From positions 2,707,501 to 2,771,500 of the forward strand of contig NZ_CP104143.1 of NCBI RefSeq assembly GCF_025200715.1: a DNA stretch of 64,000 bases, written 5' to 3'. The position numbers and the translations under genes are program-made. The stretch comes from Rhizobium sullae. GTDB lineage: Bacteria > Pseudomonadota > Alphaproteobacteria > Rhizobiales > Rhizobiaceae. The number at the start of each line of letters is the position of its first letter. Within the stretch, counting starts at the first letter, position 1. The notes below the pieces were generated by a model. It searched no databases. It saw only the letters and a list, made by a program, of their open reading frames with translations, and had not been told where the DNA came from. This document shows, piece after piece, positions 52,758-61,499 of the stretch.

Positions 52758-54382
52758 GTTCGCGCACTTCGTCCATCCTCGGTCCGGACGGCCGGCCGAT
52801 CGCCATTCAAACGCTTTCCGAGGAGGTCGCCACGCCGACCGTCGCCGGCGTACGCCGCACGCATGAAGAGCGGGTGGCATCCGGTCTGACGCCGGAGAGA
52901 CTCGGCGCCATCTTGCGCGAGGCGGCCGAGGGCAATGCTCGAAACTACCTCACCCTCGCTGAGGAGATGGAAGAGCGCTATCTGCACTACGCCTCGCAGC
53001 TGCAGACCCGTCGCCTGGCGCTGGAAGGCATCGAGGTGACGGTCGAGGCGAATGGCGCTGCGGCAAGGATCGTCGATGCTGTTACGGAGCTGATCCAGGA
53101 CGATGGTTTTGATGAAGCGCTTGGCAATCTGACGGATGGCATCTCGAAGGGTTACGCCGTCGTCGAAATGATGTGGGAATATGAGCGCAAGGCTCTGCGT
53201 CCGGTCACCTATATTGAGCGCGATCCGCGCTTCTTCCAACTCGATCGTCTGGCACTTCGCGAACTGCGTCTCGCGGTCGACGGCTCTATTGATGGCGAGG
53301 AACTGCCGCAAGCGAAGTTCCTCCGGCATATGCCGCGCACCAAGATGGGGCTGCCGCTTCGCCGAGGCATGGCACGGCCGGCGGCCTGGGCTTACCTAAT
53401 CCAGCAATTCACCTTGCAGGATTGGGCGGCCTTCTCCGAAGTCTATGGCATGCCACTGCGCGTCGGCAAGTACAATGCCAATGCCAGCGCGGGCGACAAG
53501 CGCACGCTGTTGAAGGCGGTTGCCTCGATCGCCAATGACGCCGCCGCGATCATCCCGCAGGGCATGGACATCGAATTCCACGAGGTCAGCGGCAACAATG
53601 GCGCCGCCGTCTTCGGTGGTCTGCTCGAATATGTCGACAAGCAGATCTCGAAGCTTGTCGTTGGCCAGACGATGACGTCCGACGATGGCTCTTCGCTCGG
53701 CCAGGCGAAGATCCACAACGAGGTACGTCTTGATATCCTGAGGGCCGATGGAAAGCAGCTTGCGCGGACGGCTAACCGCGACCTTATCCGCCCCTTCGTC
53801 GACTTGAACTTCGGACCGCAGGAGCATTACCCGACAGTTCAGCTGCTCGTCCCGGATCCTGAAGATGTCGTGGCACTCACGGACGCCGTCGCCAAGATGA
53901 TGCCGTTCGGCCTTCGCGTGAAGCAGGCCGAGATCCGCGAGAAAATCGGCCTGTCGGATCCGGTTGACGGTGACGAGCTGCTGATCGCAACCAACGAGGC
54001 GCCAGCGGAGACGAAAAAGGCCGGTCCAAAAACCGCTCCGGCCAACGATGATCGCAAATCGAAAACGGCCGCGCTTTCAGCGATCGTCCTCGATCACAAG
54101 CGCGCCTGCCGTTGCGGCGCCTGCACCGCATTGCTTGCCGCCGAGGCCGGTCAGCCTGATGCGCTCGACCAGGTTGATGCCCTGTTCGCCTCGGCTGCGG
54201 ACGATTGGGAGACGATGGCTCGGCCGATCGTGCAGCCGATCGTCGATATCTTGGCCTCTGCAGGCAGCTTCGAAGAGGCTTTGAAACTGATCGAAGCCGC
54301 TGGACCGGACGCATCGAAGATGGCGGAGCGGCTTTCGCGGCTGACCGCGATCGCGCGCGGCATCGGCGACATCGCGGATTGA
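52751..54382 (+). CDS. Portal protein (DUF935, Mu gp29-like)
   Basis: A 543-residue portal subunit. The family text is visible: YLTLAEEMEERYLHYASQLQ, YAVVEMMWEYERKALRPVT, VYGMPLRVGKYNANASAGDK, and VGQTMTSDDGSSLGQAKIHN. The start is TTG with GGGAGG upstream, overlapping the terminase by seven bases. A Cys-rich stretch (RACRCGACTALL) near residue 450 is an addition whose role I cannot tell. It forms the DNA entry ring. Confidence 0.92.
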   Translation: MVSSRTSSILGPDGRPIAIQTLSEEVATPTVAGVRRTHEERVASGLTPERLGAILREAAEGNARNYLTLAEEMEERYLHYASQLQTRRLALEGIEVTVEANGAAARIVDAVTELIQDDGFDEALGNLTDGISKGYAVVEMMWEYERKALRPVTYIERDPRFFQLDRLALRELRLAVDGSIDGEELPQAKFLRHMPRTKMGLPLRRGMARPAAWAYLIQQFTLQDWAAFSEVYGMPLRVGKYNANASAGDKRTLLKAVASIANDAAAIIPQGMDIEFHEVSGNNGAAVFGGLLEYVDKQISKLVVGQTMTSDDGSSLGQAKIHNEVRLDILRADGKQLARTANRDLIRPFVDLNFGPQEHYPTVQLLVPDPEDVVALTDAVAKMMPFGLRVKQAEIREKIGLSDPVDGDELLIATNEAPAETKKAGPKTAPANDDRKSKTAALSAIVLDHKRACRCGACTALLAAEAGQPDALDQVDALFASAADDWETMARPIVQPIVDILASAGSFEEALKLIEAAGPDASKMAERLSRLTAIARGIGDIAD

Positions 54383-54385
54383 TGC

Positions 54386-55609
54386 ATGGCCGAAATCCGC
54401 AGAGGCTTTACGGCGCCGAAAGAAGTCACCGGCTATTTCGAGGGTAAGACGCTGAAGCCGGCCTTCTCCTGGCTCGACGTCTGGGGCGAGGAACACGCCT
54501 ATGCCTTCACCGTTGCCAAGGCCACGGAAGCGGAGGTGCTTTCCGTCTTTCACCAGACAATCGGCGACGCGATCCGGAGTGGCAAAGGCTTCGAGCGCTG
54601 GAAGGAAGATGTCCAGGTCGAACTTCGAAAGCTCGGCTGGTGGGGACCCCGCATGGTCGGTGATCCGACCGGCGAGCAGCCGGACCGGATGGCGGACTTC
54701 TCCAGCTCGCGGCGTTTGAAGACGACCTTCTGGTCAAACATCAACTCGGCGCGTGCGGCCGGGCAATGGGAAAGGGCGCAGCGTACCAAGAAGGTACTGC
54801 CATATATTCTGTATGTCCGGACCACCTCTGGCGATCCCCGGCCGGAGCACCTTGCGTGGGTCGGAATTATTCTTCCGGTCGATGATCCGTTCTGGCGGAC
54901 GCACTGGCCGCCGAATGGCTGGGGCTGCAAATGCCAAGTGCGGCAGATATCGGCACGGGAGGCGGAAAGGCTCCTCGGCCGCGCGCCGAAAGACGGCGGG
55001 ATCATCTATCGCAGCTCGCCGCCCGATCTCGGCCCCGATGTTCAGCATCGGAATCGCCGGACCGGCGAGCTGACGATGGTGCCGCCTGGCATCGATCCGG
55101 GCTGGCAAACCAATGCCGGCCTATCGCGAGCGACTACGCTGATCCAGAACCTTGAAGAGCGCCTCGCCACGACGCCGGCCGCCAGTGCCACCGAGATCCT
55201 GACTGACCTTTGGAAGGACCCTTATCTGCAGCTTGCACCGCGCCTTGAGCCGAAGGTTTGGCTTCCCGCCGGCGTCTCTGATCAGCTTGCCGAAGATCTC
55301 GGCGCCAAATCGCCCGTCGTGTCGATCACCGGCGCGGCGATCGCCGATCGTATCGAGCGTCATAAAATGTCCATCGAGGATTTTTCATTCCTGCCCGAGA
55401 TCCTCGATCAGGCTCTTGTTATGCCCGATCGGAAGGGCAGTGACCGTGGCCGCACGCTTTACCGGATGATCGGGAAAGTCTTCTGGCGCGCCTTCGTCAG
55501 TGTCTCCGAGAACGGCTATCTACGCGTCAACTCTCTGCACCAGAAGAACCGCAAAGAGTTGAAGGCCGAGTTCGATCGGCTTGGAAAAGATTGGCCATTT
55601 GGGGAGTGA
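54386..55609 (+). CDS. Phage head morphogenesis protein (MuF-type) with C-terminal PBECR-like domain
   Basis: A 407-residue minor head protein. Residues about 1-210 are the Mu F domain, with TTFWSNINSARAAGQWERAQ, LPYILYVRTTSGDPRPEHL and WPPNGWGCKCQVRQISAREA. The last 130 residues (VWLPAGVSDQLAEDLGAKSP through RVNSLHQKNRKELKAEFDR) match the PBECR-type nuclease-like domains often fused to MuF proteins. A role as injected effector or toxin is inferred, not shown. In many Mu-like phages the virion-morphogenesis or protease gene follows directly; here a reversed cargo gene follows. Confidence 0.88.
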   Translation: MAEIRRGFTAPKEVTGYFEGKTLKPAFSWLDVWGEEHAYAFTVAKATEAEVLSVFHQTIGDAIRSGKGFERWKEDVQVELRKLGWWGPRMVGDPTGEQPDRMADFSSSRRLKTTFWSNINSARAAGQWERAQRTKKVLPYILYVRTTSGDPRPEHLAWVGIILPVDDPFWRTHWPPNGWGCKCQVRQISAREAERLLGRAPKDGGIIYRSSPPDLGPDVQHRNRRTGELTMVPPGIDPGWQTNAGLSRATTLIQNLEERLATTPAASATEILTDLWKDPYLQLAPRLEPKVWLPAGVSDQLAEDLGAKSPVVSITGAAIADRIERHKMSIEDFSFLPEILDQALVMPDRKGSDRGRTLYRMIGKVFWRAFVSVSENGYLRVNSLHQKNRKELKAEFDRLGKDWPFGE

Positions 55610-55814
55610 GGCGCGGCAGGGAGGGACCGCTTCCCGGCCTGTCCGGGCTCCCTCCATTGGGCATCGAGGCCACCGGGCTTCACTGCCGCGCTAACATACA
55701 ATAATCCACCTTCCTTCTGATCGCAATCGGCGCCTTTTTCAATGAATTGAGAAATACTCAGCGTTCGCTGCAACCGGTCCCCAGCACACATCCAGACACG
55801 CAGCTCGCCCTTTT

Positions 55815-57947
55815 CTACTCCGCACTTTCAGCAACCGGCTGTTCCTTGTTCGGCTGCTTCCTCGCAGCATCACCGACCCTTACAGCCAGATGAGAGGAGT
55901 TGAAAATCTTGGCGACGGTTTCGGAGTTCTTTGCTTCATCTTCGTCATACTTCCATGGCCAAACCAATGGCAGTAGACCGTCGATGGCGATGTCAGTCTC
56001 TACGCTATCAAGAATCACATACCAGCGATCGCTCCTGGTATCGTATTTGTGCTTAGCGCCGATCGCATCTGCGGCGCGCGCGGCATTCGCATCGCATTTT
56101 GCGGTCACCGCATAAGTGAGACCACCGTTCGCTGTCGGAATCGAGAACGCCTTTATCGCCTTGCCGGTGGCGGTGATCTCTTTTCGAAGTTTGAGAATTG
56201 TTGCGGATATTTCTTCCAGCGCCGCGCTCGAGAAATCGTAGAGATCGATTACCACTGCCGCTATCCTCGGATCCGCCGTCTTAAGCTCATCGAGAAGCTC
56301 AGAAATAATTGGGATTTTAAGACGCTCTAACACACCGAGCGGCCGTTGCGCTTTGATTCCAACGTCGGACGCCATCATGTAATCATCGATCGCCGTTGCG
56401 AAGTCCCGCTCCAGCATCATGAAGTCGGCTTCATCCGGCAAAGCGAGCTTGGCGCTAAGATGGTAGCCGAGGAAGTTATACTCACTATCTGAATGTACTC
56501 TGTCAAAAACCTCTGACCGGGATTTGAGATAAAAGAGCATCTCGATGGGAGTGGGCAGAATGCGCGTGACGCAATCCAGTACGCCGAGATCCCAAATTAC
56601 GGGCGCGATGTCCTTGTCGCGTTCAAGCAGCTGTCCCGAAAGGAACGTGGACGCCGGAAATGGATCGCTCAAGATCACAATCGGAAAAAGACGCGGCAGT
56701 GTCGGAAACTCAAGTACCTTACCGTCCTTGGCAATACATTTTGCACCCTTGCGAATAAGCTCCAGGCATCCGAGTGCCTGCTGATACGGGGCTTGGATGG
56801 CCCCCTCAAAGTCTACCCTCAGCGCATCCGTGTCGCCGGCCCGTGCCTTCAGGGTTACCCGTTTGGATTTCGCCTGGACAACGAGAACGAATTCGCCATA
56901 GACAACCAGCACATCGACTTCTCCGGCAATATCCTTCGACCCATCTCGAATCGTGACGTTCTCGAAGACATTTTCCTTTCCAAAGACCCGCCCGAACATG
57001 TGTGCTGCGGTATGCTCCAAGAAATCTCCGCGATGCTTCGAGGTCGTGTTGCAATACGCCTTGTCCGCCATCATCCAATAAAATGGGCTTTCATAAATCG
57101 TCTCAAAGAGACGATACTGGTTTGGCACGTAAAGGTTCTCGCCAAATTCAATGATCGGCGCAATTGCGACTGCGTTTATTGCAAAGGGGTCGGTAAATCC
57201 GGCATTTGCGCCCGTGACGGGTGTCGCGAACTTCGCGAAGAACGCATCAGCCTTTGCACCAAATTTCTTGCGCACCTCGGCCTTCGAAATCAGCAGACTG
57301 CTAGTGAGTTCCCCTTTCGTGAACTCACGCCCTTCTTCGCGTAGGTGGCCAACTGCAGTCATATTGGAGTTGACGCGGTCCACGATGAATTTTGCGATGT
57401 CAATCATCGGACGAACCGATAGCCCTGCATTTTGCAGGAGCCATATCGCGTCCTCCTTATAGCGCTGCCTACTCAGACCTGGGAACTGATGAAGATATAG
57501 ACTTTCCGCCCCGTAGTAGATTGCCTCGCGCGCCGTCAGACCAATTGCGTCTGGACGTTCAATGAATGTCTCAGAGCCCGGGTCGAAAGCCGGGGCACAG
57601 TCTAGCAGAATGCGGTCATGAAACTCACGCAGCAGCTCATCCGCACGCGGCGCAAATGTATCATCGACATTGTACACCGCATGAGTCCGTTCATCCGGTG
57701 ATTGGACGACAAGACCGAGCAGGAGCATCAGCTCGTTCTTATTGAGCTTTGAAGTTGACCATCGATGATCTGGGTCGTCAACGACACGGCCGTCCTGCAC
57801 GTCAATTCTGACAACCCAATCTCGATAGATAATTGCCGAGATTTCGTGGAGGGCACCATCCTCCCGTGCAAGTGCAACTAGGTCCGCGAAAATCTCGGCA
57901 GAGGATCGCGGTTCCGGTCTTCGCAATTCACCTTCCTGTTCCGTCAT
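55815..57947 (-). CDS. Prophage cargo protein with PD-(D/E)XK nuclease-like core (710 aa), candidate defence gene
   Basis: From the ATG at 57947, behind GAGGGGAAA, it encodes 710 residues. At about 311-360 the text FLEHTAAHMFGRVFG, then AGEVDVLVVYGEFVLVVQAK, fits the restriction-endonuclease fold: Glu311, Asp345, and Gln358-x-Lys360, like NERD or Mrr-type nucleases. The N-terminal 300 residues and the C-terminal 350 are not recognised. The open frame upstream of 57947 is noise. It lies opposite to the phage late genes between two head genes, with a private promoter region, as cargo genes do. DNA cleavage is predicted, not proven. Confidence 0.75.
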   Translation of the reverse strand: MTEQEGELRRPEPRSSAEIFADLVALAREDGALHEISAIIYRDWVVRIDVQDGRVVDDPDHRWSTSKLNKNELMLLLGLVVQSPDERTHAVYNVDDTFAPRADELLREFHDRILLDCAPAFDPGSETFIERPDAIGLTAREAIYYGAESLYLHQFPGLSRQRYKEDAIWLLQNAGLSVRPMIDIAKFIVDRVNSNMTAVGHLREEGREFTKGELTSSLLISKAEVRKKFGAKADAFFAKFATPVTGANAGFTDPFAINAVAIAPIIEFGENLYVPNQYRLFETIYESPFYWMMADKAYCNTTSKHRGDFLEHTAAHMFGRVFGKENVFENVTIRDGSKDIAGEVDVLVVYGEFVLVVQAKSKRVTLKARAGDTDALRVDFEGAIQAPYQQALGCLELIRKGAKCIAKDGKVLEFPTLPRLFPIVILSDPFPASTFLSGQLLERDKDIAPVIWDLGVLDCVTRILPTPIEMLFYLKSRSEVFDRVHSDSEYNFLGYHLSAKLALPDEADFMMLERDFATAIDDYMMASDVGIKAQRPLGVLERLKIPIISELLDELKTADPRIAAVVIDLYDFSSAALEEISATILKLRKEITATGKAIKAFSIPTANGGLTYAVTAKCDANAARAADAIGAKHKYDTRSDRWYVILDSVETDIAIDGLLPLVWPWKYDEDEAKNSETVAKIFNSSHLAVRVGDAARKQPNKEQPVAESAE

Positions 57948-58178
57948 TTTCCCCTCTCGGTGCGCGATGCAGTGAAACCAGCCAACCCGGCAGCGCTCTC
58001 GCCTGCAACCAAACTTAGAAATCGCCACAGGCGCGCACAAGAGGCGTCGGCCGGCCGGATACCCGTAACTGACCCGAAAAACGCGCCCACGGGCTTTGAA
58101 AGGCCTTTGATTTTGACGCACGCACGTTATGCTAGGAGACGAAAGCGGTTCGCGGCCGCTTGAGGCGGCAAATAACCG

Positions 58179-58194
58179 GCTGACAGCTGTCAGC
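58179..58194. promoter_or_regulatory. Late-promoter activator site 2 (palindrome GCTGACA-GC-TGTCAGC)
   Basis: Perfect 7-bp arms identical to those of the site at 48041-48056, with a different 2-bp spacer, 37 bp before the protease start. About 27 bp downstream is GTATTG, a possible -10. This would restart late transcription after the reversed cargo gene. Confidence 0.65.
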
Positions 58195-58230
58195 CCCAAG
58201 GCCGCTACCTGATCTGGCAAGTATTGCCTC

Positions 58231-59250
58231 ATGATCACTTGCACCGCAACCACCCCCCCGATTTCTTGTTTGGCCGCCGCCTCGGCAACCGTCGAGGCCG
58301 AAGCTCTCGCCATGACCTCCGTCACGGCGATCGACGTTTTCGCGGCCGACGCGAAGGCGGCTGATGCCAAGACTGGTCCGGAGTGGATCAAGCTCACGCC
58401 GCGTGGCGCCTTCACCAGCCGCGACGGTCGCTCCTTCATTGTCGAGCCGGAGCTACTCGTCGAGCGCTTCAATGCCGACAAGGTTGCCGTTCCCCTCGAT
58501 CTCGACCACGCCACCGTCAAGAAGGCGATGTTTGGCGAGGCTGCGCCGGCAGTTGCCTGGATCGAGGAGCTGCAGGCGCGGCCGGAGGGTCTTTATGGCC
58601 GCGTCAACTGGCTGCAGCCGGGCCTCGACGTGCTCACCGCTCGCTCCCACCGCTACATCTCACCGTCTCTCAAGACAGACGAAACTGGCAAGGCCGTCTG
58701 GCTGCATTCGGCCGCCCTGGTCGCGGCACCTGGAATTTCCATGCCGGCCGTCGCGTCGGCCGATCTCAACGTCAAGAAGGAAACCACCATGCTGAAGGCA
58801 ATCGCCCGAGCCCTCAATCTCACGCCGGAAGCCAGCGAGGCGGCCTGTCTTTCAGCGATCGGCGATCTCGGCAAGCGCGTCGACCCGAAGGTTCACGAGC
58901 AAACGCTCGCCACGCTTTCGGCCACGACGACCGAGCTGAACATGCTGAAGGCGGCGCAGCGCAAGGAGAAGGTCGATACGCTGCTCGAAGGTGCACTGAC
59001 GGCCAAGAAGATTTCGCCGGCCCAGCGTGAAAGCTACGAGGCCCTCTGCGCCACCGACGACGGCCTGGCGCAGGTGACGAAGCTGATCGAAACGCTCGGC
59101 GCCGGCCTGCAGGCTTCCGGCCTGGACAAGAAGACGCCGCCGGACGCAACCGTTTACACGCTATCGGCCGAGGACCGGGACATCATGAAGCAGCTCGGCG
59201 TCACCGAAGAGGAATTCCGCAAGGCCAACGGCCTTCCGGCCGCCGCCTAA
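58231..59250 (+). CDS. Mu I-like prohead protease
   Basis: A 339-residue protein. The protease half (about 45-180) has EWIKLTPRGAFTSRDGRSFI, VAVPLDLDHATVKKAMFGEA and SHRYISPSLKTDETGKAVWL with AAPGISMPAVASA near its end, as in Mu gpI. The C-terminal half is a helical scaffold. No good ribosome site precedes ATG 58231, and the activator palindrome is only 37 bp away, so the leader must be very short; an internal ATG at 58312 is an alternative start. Confidence 0.88.
   Translation: MITCTATTPPISCLAAASATVEAEALAMTSVTAIDVFAADAKAADAKTGPEWIKLTPRGAFTSRDGRSFIVEPELLVERFNADKVAVPLDLDHATVKKAMFGEAAPAVAWIEELQARPEGLYGRVNWLQPGLDVLTARSHRYISPSLKTDETGKAVWLHSAALVAAPGISMPAVASADLNVKKETTMLKAIARALNLTPEASEAACLSAIGDLGKRVDPKVHEQTLATLSATTTELNMLKAAQRKEKVDTLLEGALTAKKISPAQRESYEALCATDDGLAQVTKLIETLGAGLQASGLDKKTPPDATVYTLSAEDRDIMKQLGVTEEEFRKANGLPAAA
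58789..59250 (+). CDS. Internal in-frame scaffold protein (Mu Z-like)
   Basis: An ATG inside the protease gene, preceded by AGAAGG at an eight-base spacing, opens the same frame for 153 residues (MLKAIARALNLTPEASEAAC onward). In Mu the scaffold Z is made from an internal start in gene I, and the position and ribosome site here repeat that plan. Confidence 0.6.
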   Translation: MLKAIARALNLTPEASEAACLSAIGDLGKRVDPKVHEQTLATLSATTTELNMLKAAQRKEKVDTLLEGALTAKKISPAQRESYEALCATDDGLAQVTKLIETLGAGLQASGLDKKTPPDATVYTLSAEDRDIMKQLGVTEEEFRKANGLPAAA

Positions 59251-59277
59251 TCCACCAACCAACCGCCGGAGACGTCA

Positions 59278-59679
59278 ATGACGGCAATGTCGCAGGCCCG
59301 CTCGATCGTCGAAATCGAGGGCAAATTCACGAGCGCCCCGATGAAGGGCGCCACCACCATTCTCCAGGGCGCCATCGTCGTCACAGAGAATAGCCTCGCA
59401 ATGCCGGGCAAGACGGCCGTAGGCCTGACAGTGCTCGGCATTGCCGAAGAGACTGCCGTTAATTCCGGCGCAGACGCCGCAAAGAAGGTGAACACCCGTC
59501 GCGGCACCTTCAAGTTCTTCAATCTCGCAGCGGACGCGATCGTCGCCGGCGACGTCGGCAAGGACTGCTATCTGGTCGACGATCAGACGGTGGCGAAGAC
59601 CAGCGGAACCAATACCCGCTCCGTGGCGGGCAAAATCATCAACGTCGAGAGCGACGGCGTCTTCGTCAAAGTCGGCTGA
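59278..59679 (+). CDS. Head decoration-like protein (DUF2190 type)
   Basis: A 133-residue beta-rich protein beginning MTAMSQARSIVEIEGKFTSA, with ATTILQGAIVVTENSLAMPG and GDVGKDCYLVDDQTVAKTSG. This fits the decoration or stabilising protein encoded between scaffold and major capsid genes. A second ATG at 59287 could be the start. Confidence 0.7.
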   Translation: MTAMSQARSIVEIEGKFTSAPMKGATTILQGAIVVTENSLAMPGKTAVGLTVLGIAEETAVNSGADAAKKVNTRRGTFKFFNLAADAIVAGDVGKDCYLVDDQTVAKTSGTNTRSVAGKIINVESDGVFVKVG

Positions 59680-59708
59680 CGTTTCCAACCACCTGAGGGG
59701 CTACCAAT

Positions 59709-60605
59709 ATGACGCGTGTCATTACTCCAGACCTTCTTGCGGCCGCGCAACGCGGTTTCAAGACATCGTTCCAGAAGGGCTTTGCCGGCGTAACCGCGAT
59801 GTACGCAAGCGTCGCCACGATCGTTCCGTCGAACTCGTCGGAAGAGGTTTACGGCTGGCTCGGCGATATTCCGAAGCTGCGCGAATGGATTGGCGATCGC
59901 CATCTGAAATCGCTCGAAAGCAAGGGCTATTCGATCAGGAACCGCAAGTTTGAAGCTACGGTTACCGTTCTCAAGGACGACATCGAAGACGACAAGCTCG
60001 GCCTCTACGGCAGCCGGTTTGAGATGCTCGGCAACTCTGCTGCGCAACATCCAGACGAAATCACCTTCGAGCTGATCAACAGTGCCTACGCAACCGCCTG
60101 CTACGACGGCCAGAATTTCTTTGATACCGATCACCCTGTCGGCAAACCTGGAAGCGTTCAGTCGGCGTCCAACATGCAGGGTGGAAGCGGCACGCCTTGG
60201 ATCCTTGCCGATCTTTCGCGCCCGCTTAAGCCGTTCATCTTTCAGAAGCGTCGCGACTACAATTTCATCGCCAAAGAAGACAGCAAGACATCCGATCATG
60301 TCTTCATGCGCGACGAATATATCTACGGCACCGATGCTCGCGTCGCCGCTGGCTTTGGCTTCTGGCAGATGGCCTTTGGTTCGAAAGAAACCCTCGACAA
60401 GCAGAGCCTGCAGGACGCCTACACACGGCTCGCGAGCTTCACCGATGACGAAGGCAGAAAGCTCGGCATCAAGCCCACCCACCTGATCGTTCCAACGACG
60501 AACGTCTTCGCTGCACGCGAGTTGATCCTTGCGGCGCAAATCGATGGCACCTCGAACACGATGGCGAACCTCGTCCAGATCATCGAAGCGCCTCTCCTCC
60601 AGTAA
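59709..60605 (+). CDS. Major capsid protein (Mu T-like, gp34 family)
   Basis: A 298-residue protein with the Mu major-head signature: RVITPDLLAAAQRGFKTSFQ, YGWLGDIPKLREWIGDRHLK, KFEATVTVLKDDIEDDKLGL, and DGQNFFDTDHPVGKPG. The GAGGGGCTACC ribosome site fits strong expression. It builds the icosahedral shell. Two GC-rich hairpins follow the gene. Confidence 0.95.
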   Translation: MTRVITPDLLAAAQRGFKTSFQKGFAGVTAMYASVATIVPSNSSEEVYGWLGDIPKLREWIGDRHLKSLESKGYSIRNRKFEATVTVLKDDIEDDKLGLYGSRFEMLGNSAAQHPDEITFELINSAYATACYDGQNFFDTDHPVGKPGSVQSASNMQGGSGTPWILADLSRPLKPFIFQKRRDYNFIAKEDSKTSDHVFMRDEYIYGTDARVAAGFGFWQMAFGSKETLDKQSLQDAYTRLASFTDDEGRKLGIKPTHLIVPTTNVFAARELILAAQIDGTSNTMANLVQIIEAPLLQ

Positions 60606-60609
60606 CCAG

Positions 60610-60668
60610 GCGCGGCCCACGCGGCCGCGCAGGACAAACGCCGGCGGCACTCCTCCCAGTCGCCGGCG
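60610..60668. repeat. Two GC-rich hairpins after the capsid gene
   Basis: The first is GCGCGGCC / GGCCGCGC with a 5-base loop (60610-60630). The second is CGCCGGCG / CGCCGGCG with a 14-base loop (60639-60668). There is no T-run, so they more likely protect the abundant capsid mRNA or dampen read-through than terminate. Confidence 0.5.
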
Positions 60669-60724
60669 GTTCTTCGACAAGCAGCATTACCGCTGCTTTT
60701 CCGAGAACCGCCAAGGAGACGAAC

Positions 60725-60976
60725 ATGGCTAAGGCACCTACGAGTTCCACCGAAAAGACGAGACGCGTCCCGAAGATCGTCGTCACCGCTCCGGGCGGTC
60801 CGCGCCGCCGCGCCGGCTACGGCTTCGACAAAGCCGAGACGACCTTCACCGAAGAGCAGCTCGGCGAAGCCGGAGAGAAGTTGATCGAAGCCTGGCGTGC
60901 CGATCCGCTCCTGAAGGTCGACATGCGCGTCGACGAAGAACCCGAGCCGGATGCCAACCACAGCGACAGCCAATAA
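60725..60976 (+). CDS. Small phage head-tail region protein (83 aa, Mu gp35-like position)
   Basis: An 83-residue protein with a basic N-terminus (APTSSTEKTRRVPKIVVTAP) and FTEEQLGEAGEKLIEAWRAD in the C-terminal half, as in the HI1506/gp35-type proteins that follow the capsid gene in Mu-like phages. The acidic tail is short. Function unknown. Confidence 0.75.
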   Translation: MAKAPTSSTEKTRRVPKIVVTAPGGPRRRAGYGFDKAETTFTEEQLGEAGEKLIEAWRADPLLKVDMRVDEEPEPDANHSDSQ

Positions 60977-61040
60977 CCCCAGCGAAAAGCAACCGGCGGG
61001 GCGGCGATCTGGCCGCCCCGCACCGCACCTGGAGACACCG

Positions 61041-61499
61041 ATGCCCGCATTTGCCACCATCGCCGATATCGAAGCCCGCTTTCCGAGCGAGTTGCTCCTT
61101 GTTGCGGCGAACGAAGAGACGGGCCTTCGCGACGACGTGCGCATCGGTCACGGGCTGGACGATGCCTCGACCGAAATCCGCGCCATCCTCGCCGCCCGCT
61201 ATTCGGCAGCCGACCTTGCCGCGCTCGACGAAAACTCGCTTGCCGTCGTCAAGGTCTATTGCATCGACATCGCCTTCTACCGGATCGCTCTCTCCTTCAG
61301 CCGCTCGACCGATAACATCAAGGAACGCTACGACCAGGCGATCAAGCGCCTTGAAGCAATCGCTTCCGGCAAGGGCGCGCTCACCACCACCAACAGCGGT
61401 GCCGGCCCGGTCGAGGACGGCAGTGATGTCGGCCAGAACGAAGTCATTCTCGAAGCGCCAGAGCGCGTCTTCACCAGGGCGAGGCTCGGCCGGATATGA
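61041..61499 (+). CDS. DUF1320 phage protein (Mu gp36-like)
   Basis: A 152-residue protein starting MPAFATIADIEARFPSELLL behind GGAGACACC. It has DDASTEIRAILAARYSAADL and VVKVYCIDIAFYRIALSFSR. This is the conserved DUF1320 pattern, probably a head-tail connector. It overlaps the next gene by four bases. Confidence 0.88.
   Translation: MPAFATIADIEARFPSELLLVAANEETGLRDDVRIGHGLDDASTEIRAILAARYSAADLAALDENSLAVVKVYCIDIAFYRIALSFSRSTDNIKERYDQAIKRLEAIASGKGALTTTNSGAGPVEDGSDVGQNEVILEAPERVFTRARLGRI

Noticed and set aside
57948..58520. In-frame upstream extension of the cargo nuclease to 901 codons
   Set aside because: It covers the late-promoter palindrome and the start of the protease gene, has unnatural composition, and the ATG at 57947 has a good ribosome site.
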